Assembly (NCBI GenBank): GCA_002341345.1 | Contig: DDNW01000108.1 | Coordinates: forward strand, 1,678 to 11,008 | Length of the DNA: 9,331 nt | Direction of reading: 5' to 3' | Origin: Erythrobacter sp. UBA2510 | GTDB taxonomy: Bacteria; Pseudomonadota; Alphaproteobacteria; Sphingomonadales; Sphingomonadaceae | In this document: positions 1 to 6,476 of the stretch, in pieces | How positions within the stretch are numbered: the stretch's first letter is position 1 | Layout: each line of letters starts with the position of its first letter | The notes under the pieces: generated by a model | Told to the model about the DNA's origin: nothing | Database searches by the model: none | What the model saw: the letters and a program-made list of their open reading frames with translations, nothing else | Position numbers and translations under genes: made by a program

Positions 1-1020
1 CTGATCATTCCGGCAACGGCGATGCTGGCGGTCCTGTCGCTCAATTCAGCGCCGGGCATAAGGCAGGTCGTCTTCGTTTCCGGGTTGATGACCATCATCG
101 GGGCCAGCTTCGCCAGCGACTGGTTCGCACAAGGGGTGGAGAAGCTCGACCGTTTCGTGTCGATTTCGCTGGCCGCGCGCATCTCGGTAACCTTGCTGAC
201 CTTCTTCATGATCCGCAACGAGGACGATGCGCACCTGGCCGCAATGCTGCACGGTCTGTTCGGCCTGTCGAGCGGTCTGGCGGGATTTTTCGTCATTACG
301 CTCTCTTACCGCTTCCGCCCTGTGCGCGAGAAGGTGAGCGACATCGTCGCCAGCGTCAGGGCCCATTTCAGCCTGTTCCTCGCCCGGTCGAACAGCACGC
401 TCTATGTCGCGGCGCCGCCGATCGTACTCGGGCTGGTGGCGAGTACGGCGGAGGTCGGTATCTATTCAGGCGCCGACAAGATCGCGCGCATCTGCGCCAT
501 GCTGATCGGCCCCGCCAGTCTGGTGGTCATGCCGCGCATCTTCGCCTCGATGAACGAATCAAACCGGGCCGCTGCGCGCATCAGCGGGCAGTTCCTGCTG
601 ATCCAGCTGGCGGTCACCTTTCCCATGACGGTGGGCCTGTTCGCCTTCGCCCCGTGGATCATTCAGATCGTGCTGGGCCCGGGCTTTGAAGATTCGGTCC
701 ATATCCTGCGCCTGCTCGCGCCGGTGCCGATGTTGATCGCGCTGACCGGTGCACTGAACAACCAGTTCCTCGTGCCGCTCAAGCTCGACAAGAAGCTGGC
801 CGTCCTCTCGCTGACCTGCGCATTGCTCTATGTCGCGGTGCTGACCGGGCTGGCGATGCGTTTCGAGGCGGCAGGCGCAGGTCTGGCGCTGATCGCGATC
901 GAGGTGCTGATGATTATCGGCGCACTGGTGATCGTGATGCGCGCCGACCGCGCCTATATGCGTGACGCGTGGATCGGGATGCGCAATTTCAACCCGATGA
1001 AGCTGATCCGCTCATCCTGA
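1..1020 (+). CDS. Polysaccharide flippase (Wzx/MATE-like), C-terminal part, 5' truncated
   Basis: The reading frame is open from base 1 and ends at TGA 1018-1020, giving about 339 residues; the true start lies left of the window. The ATG at 22 is internal to a hydrophobic segment and is probably not the start. About nine hydrophobic stretches alternate with short basic loops, as expected of an inner-membrane polytopic protein. The spread of helices, the internal PPIVLGL and GIYSGADKIA segments and a conserved-looking NNQFLVPL segment fit the oligosaccharide flippase / polysaccharide biosynthesis C-terminal family, which moves lipid-linked glycans across the inner membrane. The MVF superfamily resemblance is clear, but the substrate cannot be inferred. 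Its downstream neighbours include a glycosyltransferase, which supports a role in surface or exopolysaccharide production. It is separated from them by 406 bases with a possible terminator, so it is probably a separate transcription unit. Confidence 0.82.
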   Translation: MIIPATAMLAVLSLNSAPGIRQVVFVSGLMTIIGASFASDWFAQGVEKLDRFVSISLAARISVTLLTFFMIRNEDDAHLAAMLHGLFGLSSGLAGFFVITLSYRFRPVREKVSDIVASVRAHFSLFLARSNSTLYVAAPPIVLGLVASTAEVGIYSGADKIARICAMLIGPASLVVMPRIFASMNESNRAAARISGQFLLIQLAVTFPMTVGLFAFAPWIIQIVLGPGFEDSVHILRLLAPVPMLIALTGALNNQFLVPLKLDKKLAVLSLTCALLYVAVLTGLAMRFEAAGAGLALIAIEVLMIIGALVIVMRADRAYMRDAWIGMRNFNPMKLIRSS

Positions 1021-1026
1021 CAGGAG

Positions 1027-1047
1027 GCGCCCATTCGGAACGGGCGC
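1027..1047 (+). repeat. Small GC-rich stem-loop after flippase stop
   Basis: GCGCCC (1027-1032) pairs with GGGCGC (1042-1047) around a 9-base loop, starting 6 bases after the flippase stop codon. The right arm is also part of the 10-base palindrome GGGCGCGCCC (1042-1051). No T tract follows it. It may help protect or end the flippase transcript together with the next hairpin. Confidence 0.4.
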
Positions 1048-1057
1048 GCCCATCGGG

Positions 1058-1079
1058 AGGGGCCTGCATTAGCCCCTTT
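1058..1079 (+). terminator. Candidate rho-independent terminator for the flippase gene
   Basis: AGGGGC (1058-1063) pairs perfectly with GCCCCT (1072-1077) around an 8-base loop, and the right arm runs into TTT (1077-1079). The stem is strong but the T tract is short, so termination may be partial. The position, 38 bases after the flippase stop and before the A+T-richer zone, fits a transcript end. Confidence 0.45.
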
Positions 1080-1154
1080 GCACCCTTTGTACTTGTACCT
1101 AGTCTTGGTAACCTCGGGGAAATGGGAAAAGAGCCCGCCGGGTCGCATGAAACT

Positions 1155-1165
1155 TTCGTAACGAA
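1155..1165. promoter_or_regulatory. Short palindrome, possible operator
   Basis: TTCGT (1155-1159) and ACGAA (1161-1165) form a perfect 5+5 inverted repeat around one base, in the A+T-richer part of the intergenic region upstream of the 1427 operon. The position and symmetry are those of a dimeric regulator's site, but an 11-base palindrome can arise by chance and no regulator gene is visible nearby. Confidence 0.2.
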
Positions 1166-1260
1166 GATTTTAATACCGTAGGCGTAGTGCGGCCGTGTTA
1201 GCGTTCAAAACCATAATAACTCGAGAAGCCGTTATCCTGTCATGACACCGGCGTGGGGAA

Positions 1261-1284
1261 TGTGCGACGTCTGAACGTCGCGCA
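1261..1284 (+). promoter_or_regulatory. Strong tetraloop hairpin in operon leader
   Basis: Positions 1261-1270 pair with 1275-1284 over ten positions (nine Watson-Crick pairs and one G-U) around the loop CTGA; the core is GCGACGT / ACGTCGC. It lies about 145 bases upstream of the GTG start at 1427. GTGCGAC (1262-1268) in its left arm is also perfectly complementary to GTCGCAC at 1318-1324, so an alternative long-range pairing is possible. It has no T tract and does not look like a simple terminator. Confidence 0.4.
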
Positions 1285-1341
1285 GGCGACAGGGGTACAG
1301 GCAAGAGCGACGGCCATGTCGCACCTACGGATCATGCACGG

Positions 1342-1385
1342 GCCGGTAAATTCCGGCGGTGTGAGCATAAAGGACCGAACCGCCG
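1342..1385 (+). promoter_or_regulatory. Mutually exclusive hairpins in leader
   Basis: GCCGG (1342-1346) can pair with CCGGC (1353-1357). The overlapping segment CGGCGGT (1354-1360) can instead pair perfectly with ACCGCCG (1379-1385). The two helices share bases 1354-1357 and cannot both form. Such competing pairings are typical of attenuators and riboswitch-like leaders, but I recognise no known riboswitch class here. Confidence 0.3.
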
Positions 1386-1426
1386 CGCAGCGAAGTGGCA
1401 GTTAAGCGGGGGCAAGAGTTAAAGTC

Positions 1427-2260
1427 GTGAAACGGATTACCATTTTTGCGAAGGGCAATGTCGTCGTTCATGATTCGCTGCATTCGTGCCGGATCGGCGG
1501 CGAATTGCTGTGGAACGGGATCAACGAGAGCCTGAAGCCCGCTTTCCCCGATGTTAAGGTCCGCCTGCGGCACGAAACGCTGACCCGCTTCGACGCGCTG
1601 CTCGCCGCAGATGGCCAGATTCCCGCTGCTTTCGAAGGGCACGAGCTGGAGCTGGGCACCTATCCGCTCGCCGGCCAGTTCAGCGACAAGCTGTTCACGA
1701 CGCCCTGCGATGCGGTGATCCTCTCGATCCTGCCCGACGTAGCCTCCACGCTGGTGCGGCACAAAGAGGACGGTTTCCTGTTCTACCCGCCGCCCGAAAG
1801 CGAACGCTGGCCCGAGCAAGAGCGCGCCTGGCTGCGCGAGAATTTCGAGAAGGTCGGCCTGGTCGATGTCGAAACCTCGATGGAAAACCTCGCTGCCGTG
1901 GTCGAGCGGGTTCAGGCGGAACGCGACGTGCCGGTGCTGGTCTACAATATGTCGCCGATCATTCCGGGCGACATGGTTCACTGCTACCTCGGCCTCGAAG
2001 ATATCTATTCGACCCGCGTCAAGCGCTTCAACCTCGCGCTGATCGAACTGTCAGAGGCGATCGGCATCTCGATCGTCGATATTGACGCCATCGTGGCGCG
2101 CGGCGGGGCCGACCGGATGAAGGTCGATGCCATGCATCTGACCCCGGCTGGCTATGAGGCGGCCAGTAACGAAGTCGTTCGCATCCTGTCCGATCTCGGG
2201 ACTCTGGACGCCGATCCCGTTGATACAAAAGCGGAAAATCGCGTAAGGATCAGCGCATGA
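1427..2260 (+). CDS. SGNH/GDSL-type hydrolase or acyltransferase family protein (SGNH-1)
   Basis: A 277-residue protein starting at GTG 1427; an in-frame stop at 1403-1405 and no other start codon in between fix this choice. The N-terminus has no signal peptide or membrane segment, so the protein is probably cytoplasmic. A hydrophobic strand followed by HDSL (residues 15-18) matches the GDSL nucleophile block with Gly replaced by His, making Ser17 the likely nucleophile. Near the C-terminus DAMH (Asp234, His237) fits the D-x-x-H of SGNH block V. The VILSILPDVA segment (97-106) and VYNMSPIIPGD (172-182) would be the central strand blocks. SGNH enzymes cleave or transfer acyl esters. It is the first gene of the operon and overlaps the glycosyltransferase by ATGA. 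It is clearly homologous to the C-terminal part of the 444-residue protein encoded at 6477-7811 and more distantly to the 290-residue protein at 3294-4166. The substrate is unknown. Confidence 0.75.
   Translation: MKRITIFAKGNVVVHDSLHSCRIGGELLWNGINESLKPAFPDVKVRLRHETLTRFDALLAADGQIPAAFEGHELELGTYPLAGQFSDKLFTTPCDAVILSILPDVASTLVRHKEDGFLFYPPPESERWPEQERAWLRENFEKVGLVDVETSMENLAAVVERVQAERDVPVLVYNMSPIIPGDMVHCYLGLEDIYSTRVKRFNLALIELSEAIGISIVDIDAIVARGGADRMKVDAMHLTPAGYEAASNEVVRILSDLGTLDADPVDTKAENRVRISA
2245..2249 (+). promoter_or_regulatory. Ribosome binding site of the glycosyltransferase gene
   Basis: AAGGA lies 7 bases upstream of ATG 2257, inside the end of the preceding gene. It supports the start that overlaps the preceding stop codon as ATGA, rather than the second in-frame ATG at 2263. 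Confidence 0.6.
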
Positions 2261-3297
2261 AAATGAGCGTCGTAATCCGCAGCAAGGATGAGGCGGACCG
2301 CCTGCGCCTGACGCTGACCTCGCTCGCCTGCCAGACCGAGCCGGTCGAGGTCGTGGTCGTCAACGACGGCTCCTCCGATCATACGGCCGGCGTTATCGCG
2401 GAAGCGGCCAGTGAACTTGATCTGGTCGCAGTCCAACATGAAACTGCGCAGGGCCGCTCGGCCGCCGCCAATGCCGGGGCCAAAGCCGCCAGCGGCGACG
2501 TGCTGATCTTCCTCGACGGCGACACGCTGGCCGAACCTGAATTCGTCGCGCGCCATGCCGCGCTGCACCGCGAGGCGCCGAACCTCGTCGTGCGCGGCGA
2601 GACGCATCACCTGCGTTGTACCCGCCCCTTCCTCGACCCCGAAGCGGGCATCCCGCGTAAAGGTGAGGAAGAACGCGTCGGGCGCATGTCCGGGCGCGAA
2701 TTAGCGCGCTCGACCGTCACCCGCGAGCAGATCCGCACCGACTTCGCCTCCATCGACAAGCGCGGCCAGCCCGGCATCTATCCCGGTTTCGGCCCGCGCA
2801 AGCTGTTCGAACTGGAAATGCAGGCGCTACGCGAAAACGAGGATTGCGACGTGCTGTGGACCGCGGCTTCGGGCGCAAACCAGTCGCTCTCGCGCGAGGC
2901 TTTCCTCGGTTCGGGCGGCTTCCACCCGGACATCAGCATCAACGAACACCGCGAACTGGCGCTGCGCCTTGTCCAGCAGGGCATGAAGATGAAGGCGACG
3001 CGCGCGCGCAGCTATCACATGACCCACCGCAGTGGCTGGCGCGACCCGCTCGACGATCTGGACTGGGAAGAGGTCTTCTACGCCGCCCATCCCGAGCCGG
3101 TCGTCGCGCTGATGCCGCTGTTCTGGCAAAGCATTTCGGACGATTCCCCGCTCCCGCAAGAGGCGCGGATCATGTCGCTGCCCGAACTCTCGCGCGCCGC
3201 TGCGCCCTTCGCCGGGATGCAGGGCCGTGATGAGGTGCGCGCGGCCTATCTCGCCAGCCGCACGGCAACAGAAACCGTGGCGGGAGATGCGGTTTGA
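2257..3297 (+). CDS. Family 2 glycosyltransferase (GT-A fold)
   Basis: A 346-residue protein of the GT2 family, inverting enzymes that transfer a sugar from a nucleotide-sugar donor. Visible motifs are the N-terminal strand with VVVNDGSSD (33-41), the metal-binding D-x-D as DGD (87-89), and the acceptor-side segment ASGANQSLSREAFLGSGGF (204-222). A helix with NEHRELALRL (229-238) occupies the place of the usual E-D...R catalytic region. There are no membrane helices, so it probably acts on the cytoplasmic face of the membrane. About 110 residues separate DGD from the acceptor segment, including a charged stretch (about 130-165). About 80 residues follow the core, ending in a proline- and alanine-rich tail. 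Donor and acceptor are not predictable. Four-base overlaps with both neighbours imply co-translation with the two SGNH-like proteins, so the SGNH proteins probably act on the same glycan or its precursor. Confidence 0.88.
   Translation: MKMSVVIRSKDEADRLRLTLTSLACQTEPVEVVVVNDGSSDHTAGVIAEAASELDLVAVQHETAQGRSAAANAGAKAASGDVLIFLDGDTLAEPEFVARHAALHREAPNLVVRGETHHLRCTRPFLDPEAGIPRKGEEERVGRMSGRELARSTVTREQIRTDFASIDKRGQPGIYPGFGPRKLFELEMQALRENEDCDVLWTAASGANQSLSREAFLGSGGFHPDISINEHRELALRLVQQGMKMKATRARSYHMTHRSGWRDPLDDLDWEEVFYAAHPEPVVALMPLFWQSISDDSPLPQEARIMSLPELSRAAAPFAGMQGRDEVRAAYLASRTATETVAGDAV
3282..3286 (+). promoter_or_regulatory. Ribosome binding site that supports a TTG start
   Basis: GGGAG is placed 7 bases before TTG 3294, which itself overlaps the preceding TGA (3295-3297). 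This supports the rare TTG start over the first in-frame ATG at 3336. Confidence 0.55.
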
Positions 3298-4166
3298 CAC
3301 AAATCCCCGTCTCGGTTCTCGCCACCCGCACCGAGATGCCCGCCATCTCAAAGGGGCTGGACGAACTGCTGCTGCAAGCGCTCGGCGATGCCTCGTCGAC
3401 CGGCACTGTCACGCTCCGGACCAGCGAAGCGGCTGACTTGGCCGGACTGACCGCCGAGCCCGAGGGCACGCTGCGCGTCGTCTCGCTCCTGCCCTTCGCG
3501 CTGGGGGAAGAGGATTACGAAGCGCTCGCTCCCAGGCTGATCGAGGGCTTCGAACAGCTTGCCGAAACCGGCGATCCGGTCTTCGTGCTGACAGTCTTTC
3601 GCGCCGTGCCTGAACGGCAAAGCGCCCAGGGCCAGAAGCTGCTGCGGCGAATCCGCAAGCTCAACCTGCTCGCCACCGAGCTGTCGCGCGAATACGGTGC
3701 ATTCGTGGTCGATCTCGACCGCGTCTTCGCCGATGTCGGCGGCACGGTGCTGGGCACCGATTATCGCCTGACCGGCGAGAAGGCCGCTCAGCTGGCGGGG
3801 CAGGAACTGGCTCTGAACATCGTTACCAATGGCTGCGATGCCTTCGTCGCCTACGACATGCAGGAACGCGCCCGCGCGCAGATCGAAGCGAACATGGTCA
3901 ACTTCCATGCCACCAGCGCCCTGTCGCCCGCCGACATCATCGCGCTGGGCAAGGGACGTTCGCGCCAGAAGGTGATGATGAACACCGACGCGGTGCAGGA
4001 AAACCATGCCTCGTGGCTGGTCAGTCAGGTCCTCAAGGGCCGGATCAGCCCGAACGAGGCACTGGGCCGCCTGATCGGCGCGATGCGGCGGCGCGGCCCG
4101 CGCGAAAGCCTTGGCCTGCTGTTCTCCGCATTGAAGCAGGTCGCGGTAAAGAAACGCCCGGCCTGA
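3294..4166 (+). CDS. Degenerate SGNH-like protein (SGNH-2), probably lacking the catalytic His
   Basis: A 290-residue protein with a probable TTG start. Alone it is hard to recognise, but by hand alignment it follows the 277-residue SGNH protein two genes upstream. LRVVSLLPFA matches AVILSILPDVA, GDPVFVLTVFRAVP matches DVPVLVYNMSPI, and KLNLLATELSREYGAFVVDLD matches RFNLALIELSEAIGISIVDID. At block V, DAMHLTPAGYEAA of the paralogue corresponds to GTDYRLTGEKAAQLA here. The Asp is kept, but one position is lost and no His remains. Ser19 could align with the nucleophile Ser. A C-terminal extension of about 90 residues is rich in Arg/Lys and has no counterpart in the paralogue. No signal peptide is seen. 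It may be a non-catalytic partner, an adaptor or a diverged enzyme. It overlaps the glycosyltransferase by 4 bases and E1 alpha by 1 base. Confidence 0.7.
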   Translation: MTQIPVSVLATRTEMPAISKGLDELLLQALGDASSTGTVTLRTSEAADLAGLTAEPEGTLRVVSLLPFALGEEDYEALAPRLIEGFEQLAETGDPVFVLTVFRAVPERQSAQGQKLLRRIRKLNLLATELSREYGAFVVDLDRVFADVGGTVLGTDYRLTGEKAAQLAGQELALNIVTNGCDAFVAYDMQERARAQIEANMVNFHATSALSPADIIALGKGRSRQKVMMNTDAVQENHASWLVSQVLKGRISPNEALGRLIGAMRRRGPRESLGLLFSALKQVAVKKRPA

Positions 4167-5095
4167 TGAACGAAGCAATCGACAACTTGCGCGCGATGCT
4201 CCTCATCCGCGCCTTCGAGGACTGCCTCGCGGCGAGGAAGGACCACGGCTTCCAGCTGCTCTCGTCCGGCGAGGAGGCGGTATCGGTCGGGCTTGCCTCG
4301 GCATTGAACGAACACGACCAGCTGCTGACTGGCGGACGCTCGATCGGCCCGGCCCTGGCGCGCGGGGTCAAGCCGGAAAGGCTGATGGCCGAGTTGCTCG
4401 CCAGGACCGGCGGCGTCAATCGCGGGCGTGCCGGGCGTGGCCATTTCTCCGATATCGACGCGGGCTTCTTCGGCGCACATGCGGTGGTCGCGGGCAATAT
4501 CACCATCGCCGCGGGCGTGGCGCTGGGGCGCAAGCTGGAAAACCATCCCGGCATTGTCGCGATCCTGTTCGGCGACGGGGCGAGCGCCGCAGGCGCCTTG
4601 TACGAGACGCTCAACATCGCCGCCCTGTGGAAACTGCCGCTGCTGTTCGTGTGCAACAACAACCAGCTCTCGGTCTCGACCGCGCGCGAGGCCTCCAATG
4701 CGGCGGAAAACATTTCCGACATCGGCGGCGTCTTCGGCATGTGGACCAAAAGCGTCGATGGGCTCGACCTGCCCGCCGTCAGCGAAACGGCACGGACGGC
4801 AGCCGATTACGTGCGCGCGGGCAATGGTCCGGCCTTCATCGAATTCTCCTCGATCCGGCTGCGCTCCCATTCGACCACGGCGCGCGAGACCCGCAAGCGC
4901 GACGAACTGGCCGCGCTGCGCCTGAAGTGCCCGATCGAGCGCGAGATCAGGCGCTTGCAGGACGCTGGCCTGCTCGGCCAAGCACAGACCGAGGCGCTGC
5001 GCGACGAGGCGACGCAGCGCGCCGAAACCGCGATGCAATTCGCCGATGCCTCGCCCTATCCCGATCCGTCCGAGGTGCTCGAGCATGTCGTCTGA
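4166..5095 (+). CDS. 2-oxoacid dehydrogenase E1 component, alpha subunit (thiamine diphosphate-dependent)
   Basis: A 309-residue protein from ATG 4166, which overlaps the preceding stop as TGATG. An in-frame ATG at 4013 lies deep inside the upstream gene and is rejected. The thiamine diphosphate/Mg motif is complete: GDG at 136-138 and NN at 164-165, with the usual spacing. The Gly-rich segment with His93 (about 86-96) and the R-x-x-S-H-S loop (His235-Ser236) match E1 alpha of pyruvate, branched-chain or acetoin dehydrogenases. With E1 beta it would form an alpha2beta2 enzyme that decarboxylates a 2-oxoacid and transfers the acyl group to a lipoyl arm. One oddity is that the usual R-x-H-G after the first conserved block reads R-S-I-G here (58-61), so a widely conserved active-site His is Ile60. 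At about 309 residues it is at the short end of the family. The substrate is not predictable. Confidence 0.88.
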   Translation: MNEAIDNLRAMLLIRAFEDCLAARKDHGFQLLSSGEEAVSVGLASALNEHDQLLTGGRSIGPALARGVKPERLMAELLARTGGVNRGRAGRGHFSDIDAGFFGAHAVVAGNITIAAGVALGRKLENHPGIVAILFGDGASAAGALYETLNIAALWKLPLLFVCNNNQLSVSTAREASNAAENISDIGGVFGMWTKSVDGLDLPAVSETARTAADYVRAGNGPAFIEFSSIRLRSHSTTARETRKRDELAALRLKCPIEREIRRLQDAGLLGQAQTEALRDEATQRAETAMQFADASPYPDPSEVLEHVV

Positions 5096-6083
5096 GCCCG
5101 CCCAGCAAGAGACCAAGCCGCTGCGGCTGTTCTTCCGCGAGGCCGTTGCGCGCGCCGTACGCGAGGAAATGGCCCGCGATCCCAAGGTCCTCCTGATGGG
5201 GCAAGACGTTGGCAGTTTCGGCGGTTCCTATCGCGAGTTCGATGGCGTCTATGGCGAGTTCGGCCCCGACCGAGTCCGCGACACGCCCGTGGCAGAGCCT
5301 GCCTCGGTCGGTATCGCCGCCGGCGTTGCCGCCGCCGGTTTCCGCCCGCTGACCGTCATCACCTACATGGACTTCCTGATGCTGGGTTTCGACGCCCTCA
5401 TCAATTACGCGGCCAAGCTGCGCTACAAATCGGCGGGCAAACTGACCGCACCGATGGTGGTCAAGACCACCGCGGGTGCGCAAGGACAGGGCGTCGCCCA
5501 TTCGCAATGTATCGAGGCCTGGCTGATAAGCGTCCCCGGCCTCGCGGTCGTGGCGCCCTCGACCCCGGCCGATGCCTACGGCCTCATGAAATCCGCGCTG
5601 CGCCATGATGGCCCGGTGGTCTATATGGACCACAAGAAACTGTTCCCGACCCCCGGCAATCTCGACCGGGAGGAGCATGTCGTGCCTTTCGGCAAGGCGG
5701 CGATCCGGCAGGAAGGCACCGACGTCACCCTGACCTGCCATTCCTACATGGTGCGCGTTGCGCTGCAGGCTGCCGAGGCGCTGGCCGAGGAAGGCATATC
5801 TGTCGAGGTGATCGACCTGCGCTCGCTCGCCCCGCTCGATATCGACACGCTGGTCGCCTCGGTCGAGAAGACCGGCAAACTGCTGACGCTGGAAGAGGGC
5901 CAGGTGACCTGCGGCGTCGGCGTCGAGGTCGCGACCCGCATTTTCGAGGCTGTCGGATATCGCCCGTGGAAAAGGCTCGGCGCGCTGCCCGCACCGGTTT
6001 CCTCGAACCCCGTACTTGAGGCAGAATGCATTCCCGATGCCGAGCAGGTAATTGAATCGATACGCGTCTTGGTCAGAGGCTGA
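5085..6083 (+). CDS. 2-oxoacid dehydrogenase E1 component, beta subunit
   Basis: A 332-residue protein from ATG 5085, which overlaps the alpha gene by 11 bases; GAGG at 5072-5075 is a fair ribosome binding site. The in-frame ATG at 5046 would add 13 residues inside the alpha gene and lacks support. The N-terminal pyrimidine-binding domain carries LRLFFREAVARAVREEM and the DTPVAEPASVGIAAG segment, where Glu71 is the expected thiamine-activating Glu. GVAHSQ contains His139, equivalent to the conserved active-site His of E1 beta. The C-terminal transketolase domain (about 205-328) includes EVIDLRSLAPLDIDTL and an EEG turn, both typical of the family. All key residues are present, so the subunit looks functional. 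Fused translation overlap with alpha ensures equal synthesis. Confidence 0.92.
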   Translation: MSSEPAQQETKPLRLFFREAVARAVREEMARDPKVLLMGQDVGSFGGSYREFDGVYGEFGPDRVRDTPVAEPASVGIAAGVAAAGFRPLTVITYMDFLMLGFDALINYAAKLRYKSAGKLTAPMVVKTTAGAQGQGVAHSQCIEAWLISVPGLAVVAPSTPADAYGLMKSALRHDGPVVYMDHKKLFPTPGNLDREEHVVPFGKAAIRQEGTDVTLTCHSYMVRVALQAAEALAEEGISVEVIDLRSLAPLDIDTLVASVEKTGKLLTLEEGQVTCGVGVEVATRIFEAVGYRPWKRLGALPAPVSSNPVLEAECIPDAEQVIESIRVLVRG

Positions 6084-6115
6084 GCGCAGATAATCCCGAG
6101 ATACGAAACCACCCC

Positions 6116-6120
6116 GGAGG
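6116..6120 (+). promoter_or_regulatory. Strong ribosome binding site of the lipoyl-protein gene
   Basis: GGAGG lies 4 bases before ATG 6125, in the only true gap (41 bases) of the operon. It is the best ribosome binding site in the window and would allow the carrier to be made at a higher level than the upstream, translationally coupled enzymes. Confidence 0.65.
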
Positions 6121-6124
6121 CCAA

Positions 6125-6424
6125 ATGTTCTATCAGCTGACCGTCCCCGCCGCCGTTCCCGGTGTCGAAGAAATCCGCATCCTCGAATGGCATGGTGAGC
6201 CGGGCGAGGCTTTTGAAAGCGGCGACCTGATCGTCGAGCTGGAAACGCACAAGGCGGTGGTCGAAGTGCGTGCCGGACAGGCGGGCGTGCTGCGCGAGAT
6301 CAAGGCTGAAGAAGGCGACTGGGCCGAAATCGGCGTTGTGCTGGCGATGTTCGCCGACAGCGCCGACGAGGCCGCGCCCGATGGCACGGCTGGCGATCTG
6401 ACCGTCGAATTCGAAGTTACCTGA
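6125..6424 (+). CDS. Free-standing lipoyl-domain carrier protein
   Basis: A 99-residue protein consisting of one lipoyl/biotinyl domain (about 1-77) and a short acidic tail. The hairpin reads ELETHKAVVEV, the expected E-T-D-K-A with Asp replaced by His, and Lys43 is the predicted lipoylation site. Gly33 before and Gly54 after the hairpin fit the barrel-sandwich fold. In normal complexes this domain is the N-terminal part of E2 (or is duplicated in it). Here there is no peripheral subunit-binding domain and no E2 catalytic domain. Placed directly after E1 alpha and beta, it is the obvious acceptor of the acyl group. Lipoic acid attachment would need enzymes encoded elsewhere. Biotin is less likely because the usual E-A-M-K-M is absent. 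The acidic tail could aid docking. Confidence 0.85.
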   Translation: MFYQLTVPAAVPGVEEIRILEWHGEPGEAFESGDLIVELETHKAVVEVRAGQAGVLREIKAEEGDWAEIGVVLAMFADSADEAAPDGTAGDLTVEFEVT

Positions 6425-6440
6425 AAGGTACCGAGCGGCA

Positions 6441-6466
6441 CCTGAGCAGGCTAGACCCCGCTCAGG
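6441..6466. terminator. Inverted repeat between convergent operons
   Basis: CCTGAGC (6441-6447) and GCTCAGG (6460-6466) form a perfect 7-bp stem around a 12-base loop. It lies 16 bases after the lipoyl gene stop and 10 bases beyond the stop of the convergent gene. Two more G-C pairs are possible inside the loop. There is no T tract on either strand, so it may work as a shared barrier or a 3' stabilising structure rather than a classical terminator. Confidence 0.45.
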
Positions 6467-6476
6467 CTGGGCATAC

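Larger units (their letters stand above)
1021..1426 (+). other. 406-base intergenic region: terminator, promoter zone and structured leader
   Basis: No convincing gene is present. From left to right it holds two G+C-rich hairpins just after the flippase stop. It then has a relatively A+T-rich stretch (about 1080-1245) that is the likely promoter zone for the operon starting at 1427, and finally a G+C-rich leader (about 1250-1400) with several inverted repeats. I could not pick a convincing -35/-10 pair. CATAAT at 1212-1217 resembles a -10 element, but nothing like TTGACA lies 16-18 bases upstream. An 8-base direct repeat GGCAAGAG occurs at 1300-1307 and 1411-1418; the second copy overlaps the ribosome binding region of the next gene. 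Confidence 0.6.

Noticed and set aside
969..1181. Small plus-strand open frame (70 codons) overlapping the flippase end
   Set aside because: It starts within the flippase, has no ribosome binding site and runs through the terminator-like hairpins; no recognisable protein features.
1296..1418. Repeat GGCAAGAG at 1300 and 1411 as mobile element or attachment site
   Set aside because: It is only 8 bases long with no integrase, transposase or inverted ends nearby; most likely chance or part of the leader.
1250..1426. Known riboswitch (c-di-GMP, cobalamin or SAM type) in the leader
   Set aside because: I looked for the conserved core sequences of these classes and did not find them; only generic inverted repeats can be supported.
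1325..1981. Minus-strand open frame of 218 codons across the start of SGNH-1
   Set aside because: It runs through the structured leader and is antisense to a supported gene; its composition is that of a shadow frame.
4013..4165. Upstream ATG for E1 alpha
   Set aside because: It would add 51 residues of low-complexity sequence encoded inside the preceding gene. The ATG at 4166 overlapping the stop gives the normal E1 alpha N-terminus.
3348..4178. Minus-strand open frame of 276 codons across the SGNH-like gene
   Set aside because: The plus-strand frame has overlapping stop/start signals with both neighbours and homology to its paralogues; the antisense frame has neither.
4025..5185. Long open frame (386 codons) on the minus strand across E1 alpha
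   Set aside because: It is antisense to a clearly conserved E1 alpha with all thiamine motifs. Its translation is Arg/Gly/Ala-rich without a recognisable domain, as expected of shadow frames in high-GC DNA.
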